Source of the DNA: Polytrichum commune
Lineage: Eukaryota; Streptophyta; Polytrichopsida; Polytrichales; Polytrichaceae
Length of the DNA: 64,000 nt
NCBI GenBank assembly: GCA_950295325.1
Contig: OX485808.1
Coordinates: 28,294,527 to 28,358,526, forward strand
Reading direction: 5' to 3'
Part shown: positions 22,367 through 33,799 of the stretch, in pieces
Layout of the letters: every line of letters starts with the position of its first letter
Position numbering within the stretch: the first letter of the stretch is position 1
Translations under genes and position numbers: made by a program
The notes under the pieces: generated by a model
What the model saw: the letters and a program-made list of their open reading frames with translations, nothing else
Told to the model about the DNA's origin: nothing
Database searches by the model: none

Positions 22367-25300
22367 CCAACTGCTTCATTTGTAAACTAGCGGTCGATTC
22401 TCCCCGTTCATTGGGCCATTTAACCAATAGCTCTAAATTAAACCCCTTGGCATGTGATGTGGTCATTGAAATTGCTAAAACAAGGGAAGCTGCACTATTC
22501 GAGGTTGGGAGAGTAGTTATTCATAGCACCAGTAAGTAACGTTTAAAACCCAGTTTGCAGGCCACGGTAAGTTACACTAAATTTGGAGCTTTGTGGCCGT
22601 TTCCCTTGATTCCATTCTTTCCACCTTATTATAGCGGTGCTCCTCTCCCAATGCCGCCCTTGATTTGGGCCACGTTTATTGACCTCCCACTTGGCATCCC
22701 ATCCCCGGCCCACAAGCTCTACTAAAACGCGAGTTTTCTAATGACGTTTTGGAGGGAATTACAAACTCTTGGTCACTTTGGGCTTCTTGAGAATTTATCT
22801 ATATTAATTTGTATTTCATGTTGGTGGGAAACTATATTTGCACTTGTAGGGTACAACACCTAATTCGCCGGTCCAACTTGTTCATTTAAGTGCATGTCTA
22901 GGGCAACATTGATGTTCAACTTGGAAGGTGCCGTCTCCTCCAAGTACGTGTAAGCGACTTGGGTGTTGTAGTTGTATTTATGAGGACGTTCATGGTTGGA
23001 ACCTCCATCTTTCCATTTCGTAAGCGCGATTAGTGTTGCGAGTGGAAATGGTGTGATATTTATCCGTATTTTTTGATTCACGACAAGAAGGTTGTGTCAT
23101 CGTGACATTAGACAACACGTGCCTTCACATGGGTGGGTCGTGGGATTCTGGGAGTATAATCATATCATCTTGTAAATGTTTACATTTCATGCTATAACAT
23201 CAACCTGATGATATAGGAAGATTCGTACTCTGTTGACTGTTGTTTAAGATAGATTCTTCATGACAACAATGTTATGTTTCTACCTTTCAATGCGAATATA
23301 TGGCGTGAGTGCTTATATTATTTTCCTTCTTTTATTGGAGAACATGGAAGTGAATTAGTGAAATTGCCCAAACAAACCACCTCACCGATGCACCAAATTC
23401 TCACAAGCTATGTTTCAAAAGTTGCATGGTTTTTTGCATTTCTAAATTCAACAAACTTCACGATGTGACTCTAATGAGCCATCCTATGGAAATGGTATCA
23501 CTCCAAGCTTCATGACTCATATTCTTAGTGATCGTTTCTTCATTTGAGAAGGTTTTCCTATATCCAACGCACCATATGTGCCCTAGGATTTGATATACCT
23601 TTATTTCAAGGTCATGAACTCAAGGAGGTTCTTCAAAATGTCGATTGTATTGCTAGAGTTGCACATACTAATGCATGCATGCAGTTTAATTGCGTTTTGT
23701 ACACAAAATGATTAGCAATTCCAAATCGAGGCAATAGCCATTTTCCTTGTGATTTGTAGAGGTCGTACTTGTTGTCAAAGTGAAAGAAATATTTCTTAAT
23801 CATAGAGGTCAACCCCAACTTTATTGATTGTTGACCTAAAACACATTTATGTTGACCATCTAAACACATGATCCAAACCTAGCAACATGCAATCGATTAA
23901 GATAGTTAATGGAATGAGGAAAGAATGAGTCCCACTTAAACCCTAGAAACCTAAGCAAATTCTCCCCAAAATGTCTAAACTACTTTAGTCCAATTCAATA
24001 ACTTATTAAAGATATTCAACCTTTTATGGTAGATATGACCATACCAATGACATTTTTGTAAAGTTAGGATTGTTCACACAAATTTTCAACTATCCACATG
24101 TCCAAAATGAAAAGATTATATTATACACGTGTATATTGGTATGGACGACATAGACGATTGCCCAAACAAAATGTCCACCATGAGGTAGAAGATTTGAAAT
24201 TTTCAAAAGATTCAACAATTCAGCTTGGAACTTATAAGTTTCACTACTTTTGGCAATTAAGCATGAAGGACTCTAAGTCCAAGGGGCACTCTACACTAGA
24301 GCTTGATAGCATGTGACCACTAAACAAATATATTAATAAAGAGGGGAAAAAAACCAAAAAACACTCTCATAGGTTGAGAATGCCAAGATCATCCCACATC
24401 ACCTTACAACATAATGTGGGAGCCCTAACACTAGGATTTAAGCTTATTTGAATTTATGCATGAATTTTGGACAATTCCAACTGCCACTAGATCACAAAAC
24501 TACACAAACATGATGGTTGACAAACATGAATTACAAACATTTGAAGTTGTGGTTGTTGTTTTGTTGTCGTTTTATGTTGGTTGTCATTTGATGTTTTTTT
24601 CCCCACAAGTGCACATCCGTTATTATTTTTGGGCAAGGGGTTTGTCAAAATATACTTAAATGTTAGTTCTATGGGAATCATGGAAGTTTAGATGGATGAA
24701 AATCTACATAAAGTCCTACTTGACATGCAATGGGTGATGTTTCAAGGTCCAAGATAAATTTACATCAAACCCACCTCAAACATGTGGGTATAACAAAAAA
24801 TTAGGTGTCCACGACACTTCAAAATCTAACAACCCTTGAATAATAGTAACTTATCATATAGAAAGAGCCACATTTTAGATTGCATGTGTAGTAAATAAGG
24901 AAGGATGCCCATGAGAGTAAAGTATGCATGCTCTTGGGATCTCTAGTCTATCATCCACAAATTAGTTTGGGGGGGGGGGATGGGAGACATTTTGATGTCC
25001 ACTTGTGCATAAACTAGCACTTATGTATACCGAGTCATGTGTCATAAAGTCCACTTGTTTGTGTGCAACAAAAAGAATAGCACATTCAACTAACATGTTT
25101 GTGTTGAAACATTGCATATGGGCACATGTTGGATATATGGAAATGATTCCCAACTAGACCACAAAATAAGACTTTGTTTTGAAAAAACTAAATCTAAAAA
25201 CTTGATGCCAAAGTAGTTTTATACATCAACTATCAACATCAAGTTTAATTCCATGGATGTGAGTGGACATATCCTTAGAGGTTGTGCAACTATGTGTCAA

Positions 25301-25740
25301 ACGATGTGATCACGTTTGATACACGCATGATCAAGAACTAGCCAACTCGTGTATGTTTTGAAGTTCAATCAAATCCCGAAGCATTTAGGCACACAAGAAA
25401 AGAAAAGTTGATCTTAGTGGGATCAGCGTGATTGAAATGCCCGTTCGACCCACCCTTGGTATTATGTCCATTGGACATAATATTTAGGCACACACGACAA
25501 TTGAGCACATAAGGCACACATACCTTATTGAGGTTAAAGCTGCCATGCGCTCAAAGGCACGTGGTCATTATCTTTCCTTATGATTAAACACCTTCATTTG
25601 AGTGGGCACGTATAGTATGGCAAGAATTGAACCTAGTTAGGAATGACCACAAAAGAGAGATGTCTTCTTTGCATGAGATTGGATGTGTGCTCAAATAAAA
25701 ATTACTATTTCAATTGAAAATACAATTGGAAGGGCACCCA
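22367..25740. other. Intergenic DNA, no gene recognised
   Basis: The longest protein-like stretch is a 73-codon reverse-strand frame at 22860-23081 (with the run ATLIALTKWKDGG) and a 64-codon forward frame at 23274-23468. Neither matches a family I know, and no splice structure or promoter supports them. A run of nine G bases lies near 24970. I see no transposon ends here that I can define. Confidence 0.35.
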
Positions 25741-28521
25741 TAATCGCTCAAGGAGAGAGAAAATGTTCACTTTGACCTCCTATAGATGTGAACTCCACTT
25801 ATGAAACTCAAAATGGCAATTTGAGTGATTCATCGCCATTGCTAATCGAATGAGACAGTTTTCAATTTCATCCATGGGTTCATCTATTTGTGGAGACGGA
25901 AGTTCCAACATTAGAGTCACATGCTTTAAAGTGGGCTCCTTAAGCGTACGCGTTGAATCCGTACACGTGATTGACATAAATTGTCATAAAAGTTAATCGT
26001 GTGGTTATTTGAATCTTCACTTTGACCCCAAATAACATTCGAATACAAACATTGATTTCAAAACTTGAATCGACAACCTTTGTGAATCGCAATTGCTAAG
26101 CATATGTGACAATGTCCAATTCAATCCGATGGCCAAACATGCTTGTGGAGTTGGAGGTGGCCGCAAAAGTGCTAAATAATTTTTAGTGGGGCTCTTTGAG
26201 TGCACACATTCAATATGTACCCATGATCGACATAAATTGTTGTTAAAGTGGATTATGCGATGATTTGAACTTAAAGAAAAAGAGAGTCTTCACTTTGATC
26301 CCCCAATGAGTATCAAATCTACACTCTGATTTCGAACATTGAAATGACAATCAGATCACCAAAGGCCCAAAAGCTTTGTGGAGTAGGAAGTACCCACAAA
26401 AGTGCTATGTAACTTAAATGGGGATCCTTGTGCACACACATTGAATACGTACTCGTGATCGATATAAATTGCGGTAAAAGTTAACATGTGGTGATTTGAA
26501 CATAAAGAATTAAAAAAAGGAGGAAAAAGTTCTTCACTTCGACTTTCTATAACATTGAAATCTAAACTCCAATATCAAAATTTCAAATGACAATCTTCGT
26601 GATTTGTAATTGCTTGATTTGATGAAACAATGTCCAATTCGATCCAATGGTCAAAATTGCTTGTGGAGTTGGAAGTACCCACAAAAGTGTCAAGTAACCT
26701 AAACAAAGCTCCTCGAGAGCATGCATTAAATACATACTTGTGATTGACATAATTGTGGTAAAAGTTAATCGTGTGGTGATTTGAACATAAAGAAAAAGAG
26801 CATCTCCACTTTGACCTCCTATAACATTCAAATCTAAACTTTTATTTTGAAACTTGAAATGACAATCTTCGTGATTCGCAATTGCTAACCAGATGAGACA
26901 ATGTCCGATTCGAGCCAACGGTCAATATAAACTTCTTGGGGCTCCTTGAGCTCATGCATTGATCACACCCTCTATGCACCCACGGTTGACAACATAATCA
27001 CGTGAAAGTGAAAGTGAAAGTGAAAATCATGTGGTGATTTGAACATAGAAGGAGGAAAAAAAACTTCACTTTGACCTCCTATAACATTCGAATCCAAACC
27101 CCGATTTCAAAACTTATATTGACAATCTTCTTGAATCACAATTGCTAACCAAATAAAACCAAAATGAACCAATGTCTGATTGATTAATGCCAACGACCAA
27201 TATAAACTTAGTGGGATCCACAAGCGCACGCATTGAATACCTACTATGTACCCGTGATCAACGACATAAATTGGCTGTGAAATTTAAATCACATGATGAT
27301 TTGAACATAGGAAGAAAAAAAACTTCACTTTGACCTCCTATAACATTCAAATCAAAACTCTTATTTTGAAACTTGAAATGAACAATCTTTGCGATTCGCA
27401 ATTGCGGATTGGATGGAACAACAATGTTCATTTTCAGGCCATGCCAACGCCCGTTATCAAACTTAATGGGGAATTTTTGAGCACACGCATTGAATAGCCA
27501 CTATGTACCTGCAATCGGCATCATAAATTGCGGTGAAAGTTAAATCCATGTGGTGATTTGAGCAACCTTCTTTATTCACGATTGCTAACCAAATGAAACC
27601 ATATGAAACAATGTCTGATTGATTCATGCCAACAACCAATATAAACTTAGCGGGCTCCTTGAGCACACACATTGAACACCTGCTATGTACATGTGATTGA
27701 CAACATAAATTGGCGATGGGAGTTAAATCACGAGAAGATTTCAACATAGAATGTTCACTTTGACCTCCTATAACATTCAAATCATAAATCCTATTTTGAA
27801 ACTTGAAATGAACAATCTTACGATTCGCAATTGCGGACTGGATGGAACAACAATGTTCATTTTTGAGCCACGCTACTAGCTAGTATCAAACTTAATGGGG
27901 AATCCTTGAGCACATGCATTGAATGCCTACCATGTACCCGTGATCGATGACATAAATTGGCGGTGAAAGTTAAATCATGCGATGATTTGAACATAAGAAA
28001 AAAATGAATCTTCACTTTGACCTCCCATAACATTCAAATCAAAACTCATGTTTTGGACCTTGAAATGAACAACCTTTGCGATTCACAATTGTGGACTGCA
28101 TGGATGGCTAGTATCAAACTTAATGGAGAATCCTTGAGCACACGCTTTGGACATTTACCACGTACCCGTTATCGACGACATAAATTGGCGGTGAAAGTTA
28201 AATCACGTAATTATTTCAACATAGAAAGAAATTGAATCTTCACTTTGACCTCCTATAACATTCAAATAAAAACTCCTATTTGGAAACTTGAAATGAACTA
28301 TCTTTGCGATTCGCAATTGCGGACCAAATTGAGTGACAATGTTCGTTTTCGAGCCACGCCAACGGCTGGTATCAAACTTAATGGGGAATCCTTAAGCACA
28401 CGCATTGAATAGCCACTATGTACCCGCGATCGACAACATAAATTGGCGATGAGTTAAACCACGTGATGATTTGAACATAGTAAAAAAAGACTCTTCACTT
28501 TGACATCCTATAGCATGATTT

Positions 28522-28604
28522 GGGCGAACCAACCCATACACTCGTTCCTTGGAGGATGCCTAAACCCTTGCCTCCAAGGAACGAGTGCATGGATTGTTTC
28601 GCCC
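28522..28604. repeat. Foldback hairpin copy 1 in the satellite
   Basis: An inverted repeat of about 34 bp on each side (the arms contain CTCGTTCCTTGGAGG and CCTCCAAGGAACGAG) surrounds a 15-base loop reading ATGCCTAAACCCTTG. The loop is the reverse complement of the loop in copies 2-4. The whole foldback interrupts a normal satellite unit right after CACTTTGACATCCTATAGCA. Confidence 0.85.
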
Positions 28605-28679
28605 CAACCCTATAACATGCAAATCCAAACTCCTATTTTGGAACTTGAAATGAACGATCTTTACGATTCGCAATTGCTG

Positions 28680-28763
28680 GGGTGAAACAACCCATGCACT
28701 CGTTCCTTGGAGGCTAGGGTTTAGGCATCCTTCAAGGAACGAGTGTATGGGTTTGTTTCACCC
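28680..28763. repeat. Foldback hairpin copy 2 in the satellite
   Basis: The arms are GGGTGAAACAACCCATGCAC and the mirror sequence ending GTTTCACCC. The loop reads about CTAGGGTTTAGGCAT. It sits in a shortened satellite unit of about 160 bp made of the AACTTG-to-CAATTGC segment plus the hairpin. Confidence 0.85.
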
Positions 28764-28838
28764 CAACCCTATAACATTCAAATCCTAACTCCTGTTTTGA
28801 AACTTGAAATGAACGATCTTTACGATTCGCAATTGCTA

Positions 28839-28921
28839 GGGTGAAACAACCCATGCACTCGTTCCTTGGAGGCCAGGGTTTAGGCATCCTCCAAGGAACG
28901 AGTGTATGGGTTGTTTCACCC
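28839..28921. repeat. Foldback hairpin copy 3 in the satellite
   Basis: It is nearly identical to copy 2, about 159 bp downstream, with loop CCAGGGTTTAGGCAT. Spacing and identity show that hairpin and satellite segment were amplified together. Confidence 0.85.
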
Positions 28922-28995
28922 CAACCCTATAACATGCAAATCCAAACTCCTATTTTGAAACTTGAAATGAACGATCTTTACGATTCACAATTGCT

Positions 28996-29079
28996 GGAGT
29001 GAAACAACCCATGCACGCGTTCCTTGGAAGCAAGGGTTTAGGCATCCTCCAAGGAACAAGTGCATGGGTTGTTTCACCC
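28996..29079. repeat. Foldback hairpin copy 4 in the satellite
   Basis: This is the same foldback, about 157 bp after copy 3, with a few substitutions in the left arm (CACGCGTTCC, GGAAG). It is the last copy; the array then returns to ordinary units. Confidence 0.82.
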
Positions 29080-29399
29080 CAACCCTATAACATTCAAATC
29101 CAAACTCCTGTTTTGAAACTTGAAATGAACGATCTTTACGATTCGCAATTGTGGACCGGATGGAACGACGATGTTCGTTTTCGAGCCATGCCAATGGCCG
29201 GCATCAAACTTAATGGGGAATCCTTAAGCAAACGCATTGAATAGCCACTACACATGTACCCGGGATTGGCACCATAAATGGGCGGTGAAAGTTAAATCCG
29301 AGTGGTGATTTTGAACTTACACAAGTCCCAAAGCTCCCCCCCATGAAATCATGGTGTTAGTTGACTCTTGATAAATGGGAAAGTAGCCTTGAAGATGCC

Positions 29400-32300
29400 T
29401 GCAGTTAAGATGTGCCACGTCTCCCCACATGACGGTTGGACCTGCAACGGGTCACCCGTCAATTGAGGCGGGGGAGGGAAGGGGGTTATGGGCCACCTGC
29501 GATTTACTAACTGAACAAAGCAGCCCACCCAGAACGGGTCCATTCCGGGCCCGCGCCCCTGCCACGACGGCCCGTCGTGGGCTGGCACGACCGTTCGCCA
29601 TGATCCTAGCGGAAGACCGTTGGATGGCGGGCGTCATTACTGTCGCGGCGCCGTGACCACACGCAGACGCGCGCTGGCGGCCGTTATGTGGCTGCTCCGC
29701 AAGCCCGCCTGGCGCGCGATCCCACCGGACGGACCGTGGGGATGGAGTAGGCGTCTTTAATTGCCGCGGGGACGCCGCCGCACGCAGACTGACGTGAACA
29801 GACGCGGGTGCGCGGCCATTCCTGGAGCGCTTCTCGCACACACAAAAGGAGGTGAGCAGGCGGCACAAGAGATTTGTGGACTCCATTCCTCACCGATCCA
29901 GTCCGATCAGCTTTTTGAACTCATCACCATGAGTTGGCGTGCCGCATCCGCTGCCCATGTGAGTTCTCATAATCTGTGCTCTCTTTCTCTCTCTCGCCTG
30001 AATCAATCAATCACTCTTACCCCATTCTATCAGGTTGGCCGTTACTTGCTGCTCTGACTTGACCGGACCGACCATCTTCTGCACAGGATCTTCTGTTCTG
30101 GTCTGGTCAGGTCAGGTGAAGGTCGTGTTGTAGTTTATGCTTGTCGTTGCCCGGTTTGGTTACTCTCCTTTTGCCGTTGTGGGTTTGTGAGCTTCGTGGT
30201 GGGAGAGAACGTGTACTTTCTTGTCTATTTAGAAGTTTCTGTGTTGGGGGATTTCAGAGTTGGGTATAAGACCTCGAGGTGATCACCGCAAGTTTACGTG
30301 CCTTTCTTATCCCAATCAATCAACCTCTCTTGCCTATCAGGTTCCCAGTATAATGCCAACATATTTGACCATCTCAAGGTTATGTTGTAATTTAGATTTC
30401 TGGGGGATTTTTTGACAAATCATGTAAAGTGCATGCAAAGTGACTGTTGGGACATAGTTTATGTGAAATTTAGAGGTCTATGGTTCCTGCGAATTGTTGC
30501 CGAAATTCTCTTGCCCAATTTGGTTGAGCTTTTATGTTTGCGTTATGAAACTCGAGAGTTTCAGCGTGAATTCTCGTGGGTAGTTGCTTGTGAGACGATT
30601 AGTTGAGGTTTAATGTCAACTAATGGGGGCCTTTTGCACGGTGATTGCATTTCCGACGGGAGGAAGAACTCGCTGGCTTTCGATAAGGATAGTGGATCAT
30701 GTTGGTTTGAAATTTTGGAAGACATTTCTTTGACCTGTTCTGTATGGTCTGTGTAGATGGAGCGAGCATTAATAGAGCGCTGTCCAAACACGCTTCTGAG
30801 GCGACGTGCTGCCGAGAATTTGTACAAGGTACGAGGATGAGCTATCTGAATGCGTGCTATCTGAATGCGTGCTACCTGAATGTGTTAAGTGATGTATCTA
30901 CATTGTCTACTCAGAAGGGTTTTAGGTTGTGCAATGTGTCTGGATTTTGGAAGCAGATCCTGCAATGTGTTCTGTCCTGCAATGTGTCTGATGTTGGACG
31001 AAGATCCTGACGACCGCTGATCATCTTTCAATCAAGCCAGTCTTCACAGAGCAATGTAGAGTTATTGCGGTCACAAATGCGTTCTGTGCTGCAATGATTT
31101 TGGATGTTTGGGAACATATGTATCAACATAGCCCACTTAAAGAGGTTTTAGGTTGAGCATTGTGTTAGGATTTCTCGTATGTCACAGACGAAGGTCATAG
31201 TTCATGTGGTCCTCAATGTTTTCGATGCTGCTGCAATGGATTTAATTTTGGGGGAAGATCTTGAACATTAGAGTGTATCTTTTGCCAGGCCAAGCCATTG
31301 TCGTCATTGGGGCTTCCAAAGCGTGCTTTGAGGCCAATCAACACCTCTCCAACACCCTATGCCAGGGCCACCGAATCAGCGTACACTAGCTTGGCGGTGA
31401 TAATCCCAAGCCCCAGTTCGCCTTTCACGGAGAGTGTCGAGATGCCACGAACCCCAATGCGCAACTGTTTGGTGGAAAAGGCTGCCCGAGCTTACCTGCA
31501 ACCATCCGATTCCTTCAACAGGCGGTCCACACGGAACTCCACTCCATGGACGAGCCGGTTGTCCAGATTCCTTCCCAACCTCTCTGTGTTCACAATGGCA
31601 CTGAACCCTTTCTCCATGTTCAGTTCGGCCTTCAATGTCTTCCGCTTCTACCTCACGGGAGCCAGGGCACTCGCACCCTGTCTGAGTGTTTCTCGCTCTA
31701 TGTCTATGCCTGTGCAAAGGATTGCTTATGCACACATCTAAGCACACATATCCACACAATTAGTTTGACAGAACCTGGCAAAAAGTATCCGGGATGCAGA
31801 TCATTCAACATGGGTCAGGACTGGAAAGAGGGCATGATTACGGCGTTGATGAGCTTTCAAGGATGGCTGCCTGGCTATGGTGTCAGATCTACTTCCCAGG
31901 AAAAATTGTCAGGTTACCTCTCATTTGTTTGGTTTGTGAAGAAAGTTGGGCCGGGTCTATAAAGCTTGGTTCTCGCAGCTTTGGTAAATAGATTATAGGG
32001 GGTCGAGTGAGTGTATGTACAGAGGTAGGAGAGCTTCTGTACATATGCTGGGTTGATGAATGCAAAATGACGCTTGCGGTGCAAAGATGAGGATGTCAAG
32101 TGAAACTAAGAATTGGGAAGAAGGAAGGCGTTAAGTTGGATGGAAGCTTGTAGAGGGAAGCAAAAAAAATATTTTTAGGTCCTTTCCTGTGATTGTTGGC
32201 CATTAGTGGATGGGGACTAAAACCCCGGGGACTCAACCCCCATATTTAATTTAATTTGGAGCCAGCTCGCAGGGAGGGAGGTGAACCATCATTTGGCTGG

Positions 32301-33150
32301 CCTCGACATCAAAAAGTTTAGGATGTCGGTTCCAGCCCGGCTGTTACATCCCTTTACAGAAGTGACACTCTGGCATTGAATTTGTCGATCACACTGTAGG
32401 TGCTTAAGGGGCTTGCGAAAGAGAAACGTAGAAAGAGAGGTAGAGAAAGAGAGAGTTGCAGAATAGCTTAGAGAATTGCATGACACTTGTACATTGCCAC
32501 TGTCAATTGTTTCCCCGGACATAAACCGGGATCCTCATTATGATGCTTAATTTCTAGGGTCATCGATGTTTGAACCTTTGGTAGGTAGCTGAGCTGGGAA
32601 CTGGTCAGCCTTGAAGGTGGGACTCCATCATCTTCAAGGATGACGAAACGCACAGCTGCGGTTGCCAACAATGGTTACTTAGCTTTGCTTTTTTGTTTGC
32701 TTGTTGGTGTGTTGTTGGTGGTTGTTGTTTTTGCCCCGGAGGTTTGTTTTGTGTTGTGTGCGCATGTTGTTATGACAGGATGTGTTGAGGATGCTTTGAG
32801 TAGCGGCGAACAGATTTGCCAATTTGTGTGTGGGCAGAAATCCGTTCTTATGGTGGAGAGTCTTTGGGGAGTGCAAGGCTGTTTGTGCAAGTGGAGTTCC
32901 GTTCTTCTGTAGTGCAGTTGAGGCCAGCTGCGTCCGAAACTGTGCTCCTGCTCTTCTTCAGTTCCTGTGCTTCTTTCTCTTGTACACCCTGTGATTCAAT
33001 CTCCTGGGTGCATGATCTGTCTGCGTTCCTCACTTCTCATTCCCTCCTTCTTCATCTCCGTTCTTTCTGGACATACACATACACATCTCTTGTATTGTAC
33101 TATCTAATACAGAGTTATCAACTACATTCCTAGCTCTCAATTGTTCACAT
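29400..33150. other. GC-richer block; possible gene or promoter region, product unknown
   Basis: GC content rises clearly at 29430-29920 and again at 31290-31700, unlike the flanks. The first part looks like a plant promoter/5' region (CpG-rich, then CACCATGAG). The second, 31290-31700, is open on the forward strand for 147 codons (31298-31741). It also reads on the reverse strand as protein-like sequence (for example GRNLDNRLVHGVEFRVDRLL), but with in-frame stops, so it could be a decayed reverse-strand coding segment. I recognise no family in any frame. A hydrophobic 90-codon frame at 32640-32912 lies in GTTGTT-rich sequence and is probably not coding. Confidence 0.3.
29929..30828 (+). CDS. 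Candidate first two exons of an unidentified gene
   Basis: An ATG in good context (CACCATGAG, 29929) opens a 10-codon exon ending at 29958 before GTGAGT. A phase-compatible second exon (30757-30828) lies between GTGTAG and GTACGAGG and encodes 24 residues, including ALIERCPNTLLRRRAAENLY. Joined, they give a basic, Ala/Arg-rich start that could be a mitochondrial targeting sequence. I could not find a convincing third exon or name the family. The antisense strand over exon 2 also has an open frame (30561-30827) with a presequence-like start, which weakens the call. CpG-rich sequence upstream is consistent with a promoter. Confidence 0.25.
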
Positions 33151-33229
33151 AGCAAATATCACAGGGCCTCGTTCCAAAAACTGCAGTCATGCACCCAGTT
33201 TTCTAATTTATAGTTCACTGCAACCATTA

Positions 33230-33790
33230 CTTAGGAGCAATTTTGTTCTGGGGTTGACACCCCGATTGTAGGATAGGATCAAACATCAGGCATATTGCCA
33301 TGAAATCTAGTAGTACACACATGCCAACTTGTCATCTAGTAGTTCAGACAAGTTGGCTCCACCAATTGTAGCATTTTTTTTGAATGGTGAATAGAAATAC
33401 CCGGGCCACTGCGTATCTTTTTGGAAATAGCTGTCGTATTTATTTGGAAGACAATTGCCCCATGCGTTCTTGCCCTCTAGTATGCTGTTTCACATTATCC
33501 GTTTTCTTAGGAGCAATTTTGTTCCGGCCTTTACCACCCTGGTAGTGCCATGACACCTAGCTGTACAGATACCAAATGTATCTATTTTCAAAATTGATGA
33601 ATAGAATTACCCTGACGCTGGTTTTTGTTTTTGGAGACACCTGTTTTGGAGACCTTCCTGGTCCATGCTTGCTTGTTGTCTATCATTACACATGCCTGAT
33701 TGTGCAATCCCTATTGTTAAGGTACGGAGGAGCTTTTGCTATTTCAGGAAGGTTACATAGCTTAGGAAAAATTTCAAGAAATTCCAGACT
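33230..33790. repeat. Imperfect tandem duplication, period about 276 bp
   Basis: CTTAGGAGCAATTTTGTTC occurs at 33230 and 33506. It is followed in each unit by related text (CCATGA-ACCTAG/ATCTAG, then GAATGGTGAATAG or GATGAATAG, then TTTTTGGA). A fainter third start is near 33718. No gene is seen. Confidence 0.6.
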
Positions 33791-33799
33791 GACGAATCA

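Larger units (their letters stand above)
25750..29320. repeat. Degenerate satellite array, unit about 215-275 bp
   Basis: A unit keyed by CACTTTGACCTCCTATAACA recurs near 25770, 26020, 26290, 26540, 26810, 27070, 27320, 27760, 28010, 28240 and 28495. Each is followed by a CAAATC-AAACTC-TATTTTGAAACTTG segment, then a GATTCGCAATTGC segment, and finally a GTACCCGTGATCGAC segment. Units at the left are more diverged than those at the right. No coding region is present; many short open frames across the array are repeat translations. The array ends just before the GC-rich block at 29.4 kb. Confidence 0.85.

Noticed and set aside
28495-29100. Regularly spaced palindromic repeats that could suggest a CRISPR array
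   Set aside because: The intervals between hairpins are themselves satellite repeat and not unique spacers, and the DNA is plant nuclear in character.
29452-29893. 144-codon reverse-strand open frame in the GC-rich block
   Set aside because: High GC reduces stop codons and other frames are open over the same DNA; the product is Arg/Ala/Pro-rich low complexity with no domain.
32640-32912. Small membrane protein with a 20-residue hydrophobic stretch
   Set aside because: The hydrophobic run comes from GTTGTTGTT-type low-complexity DNA, and reverse frames are open over the same region; no supporting context.
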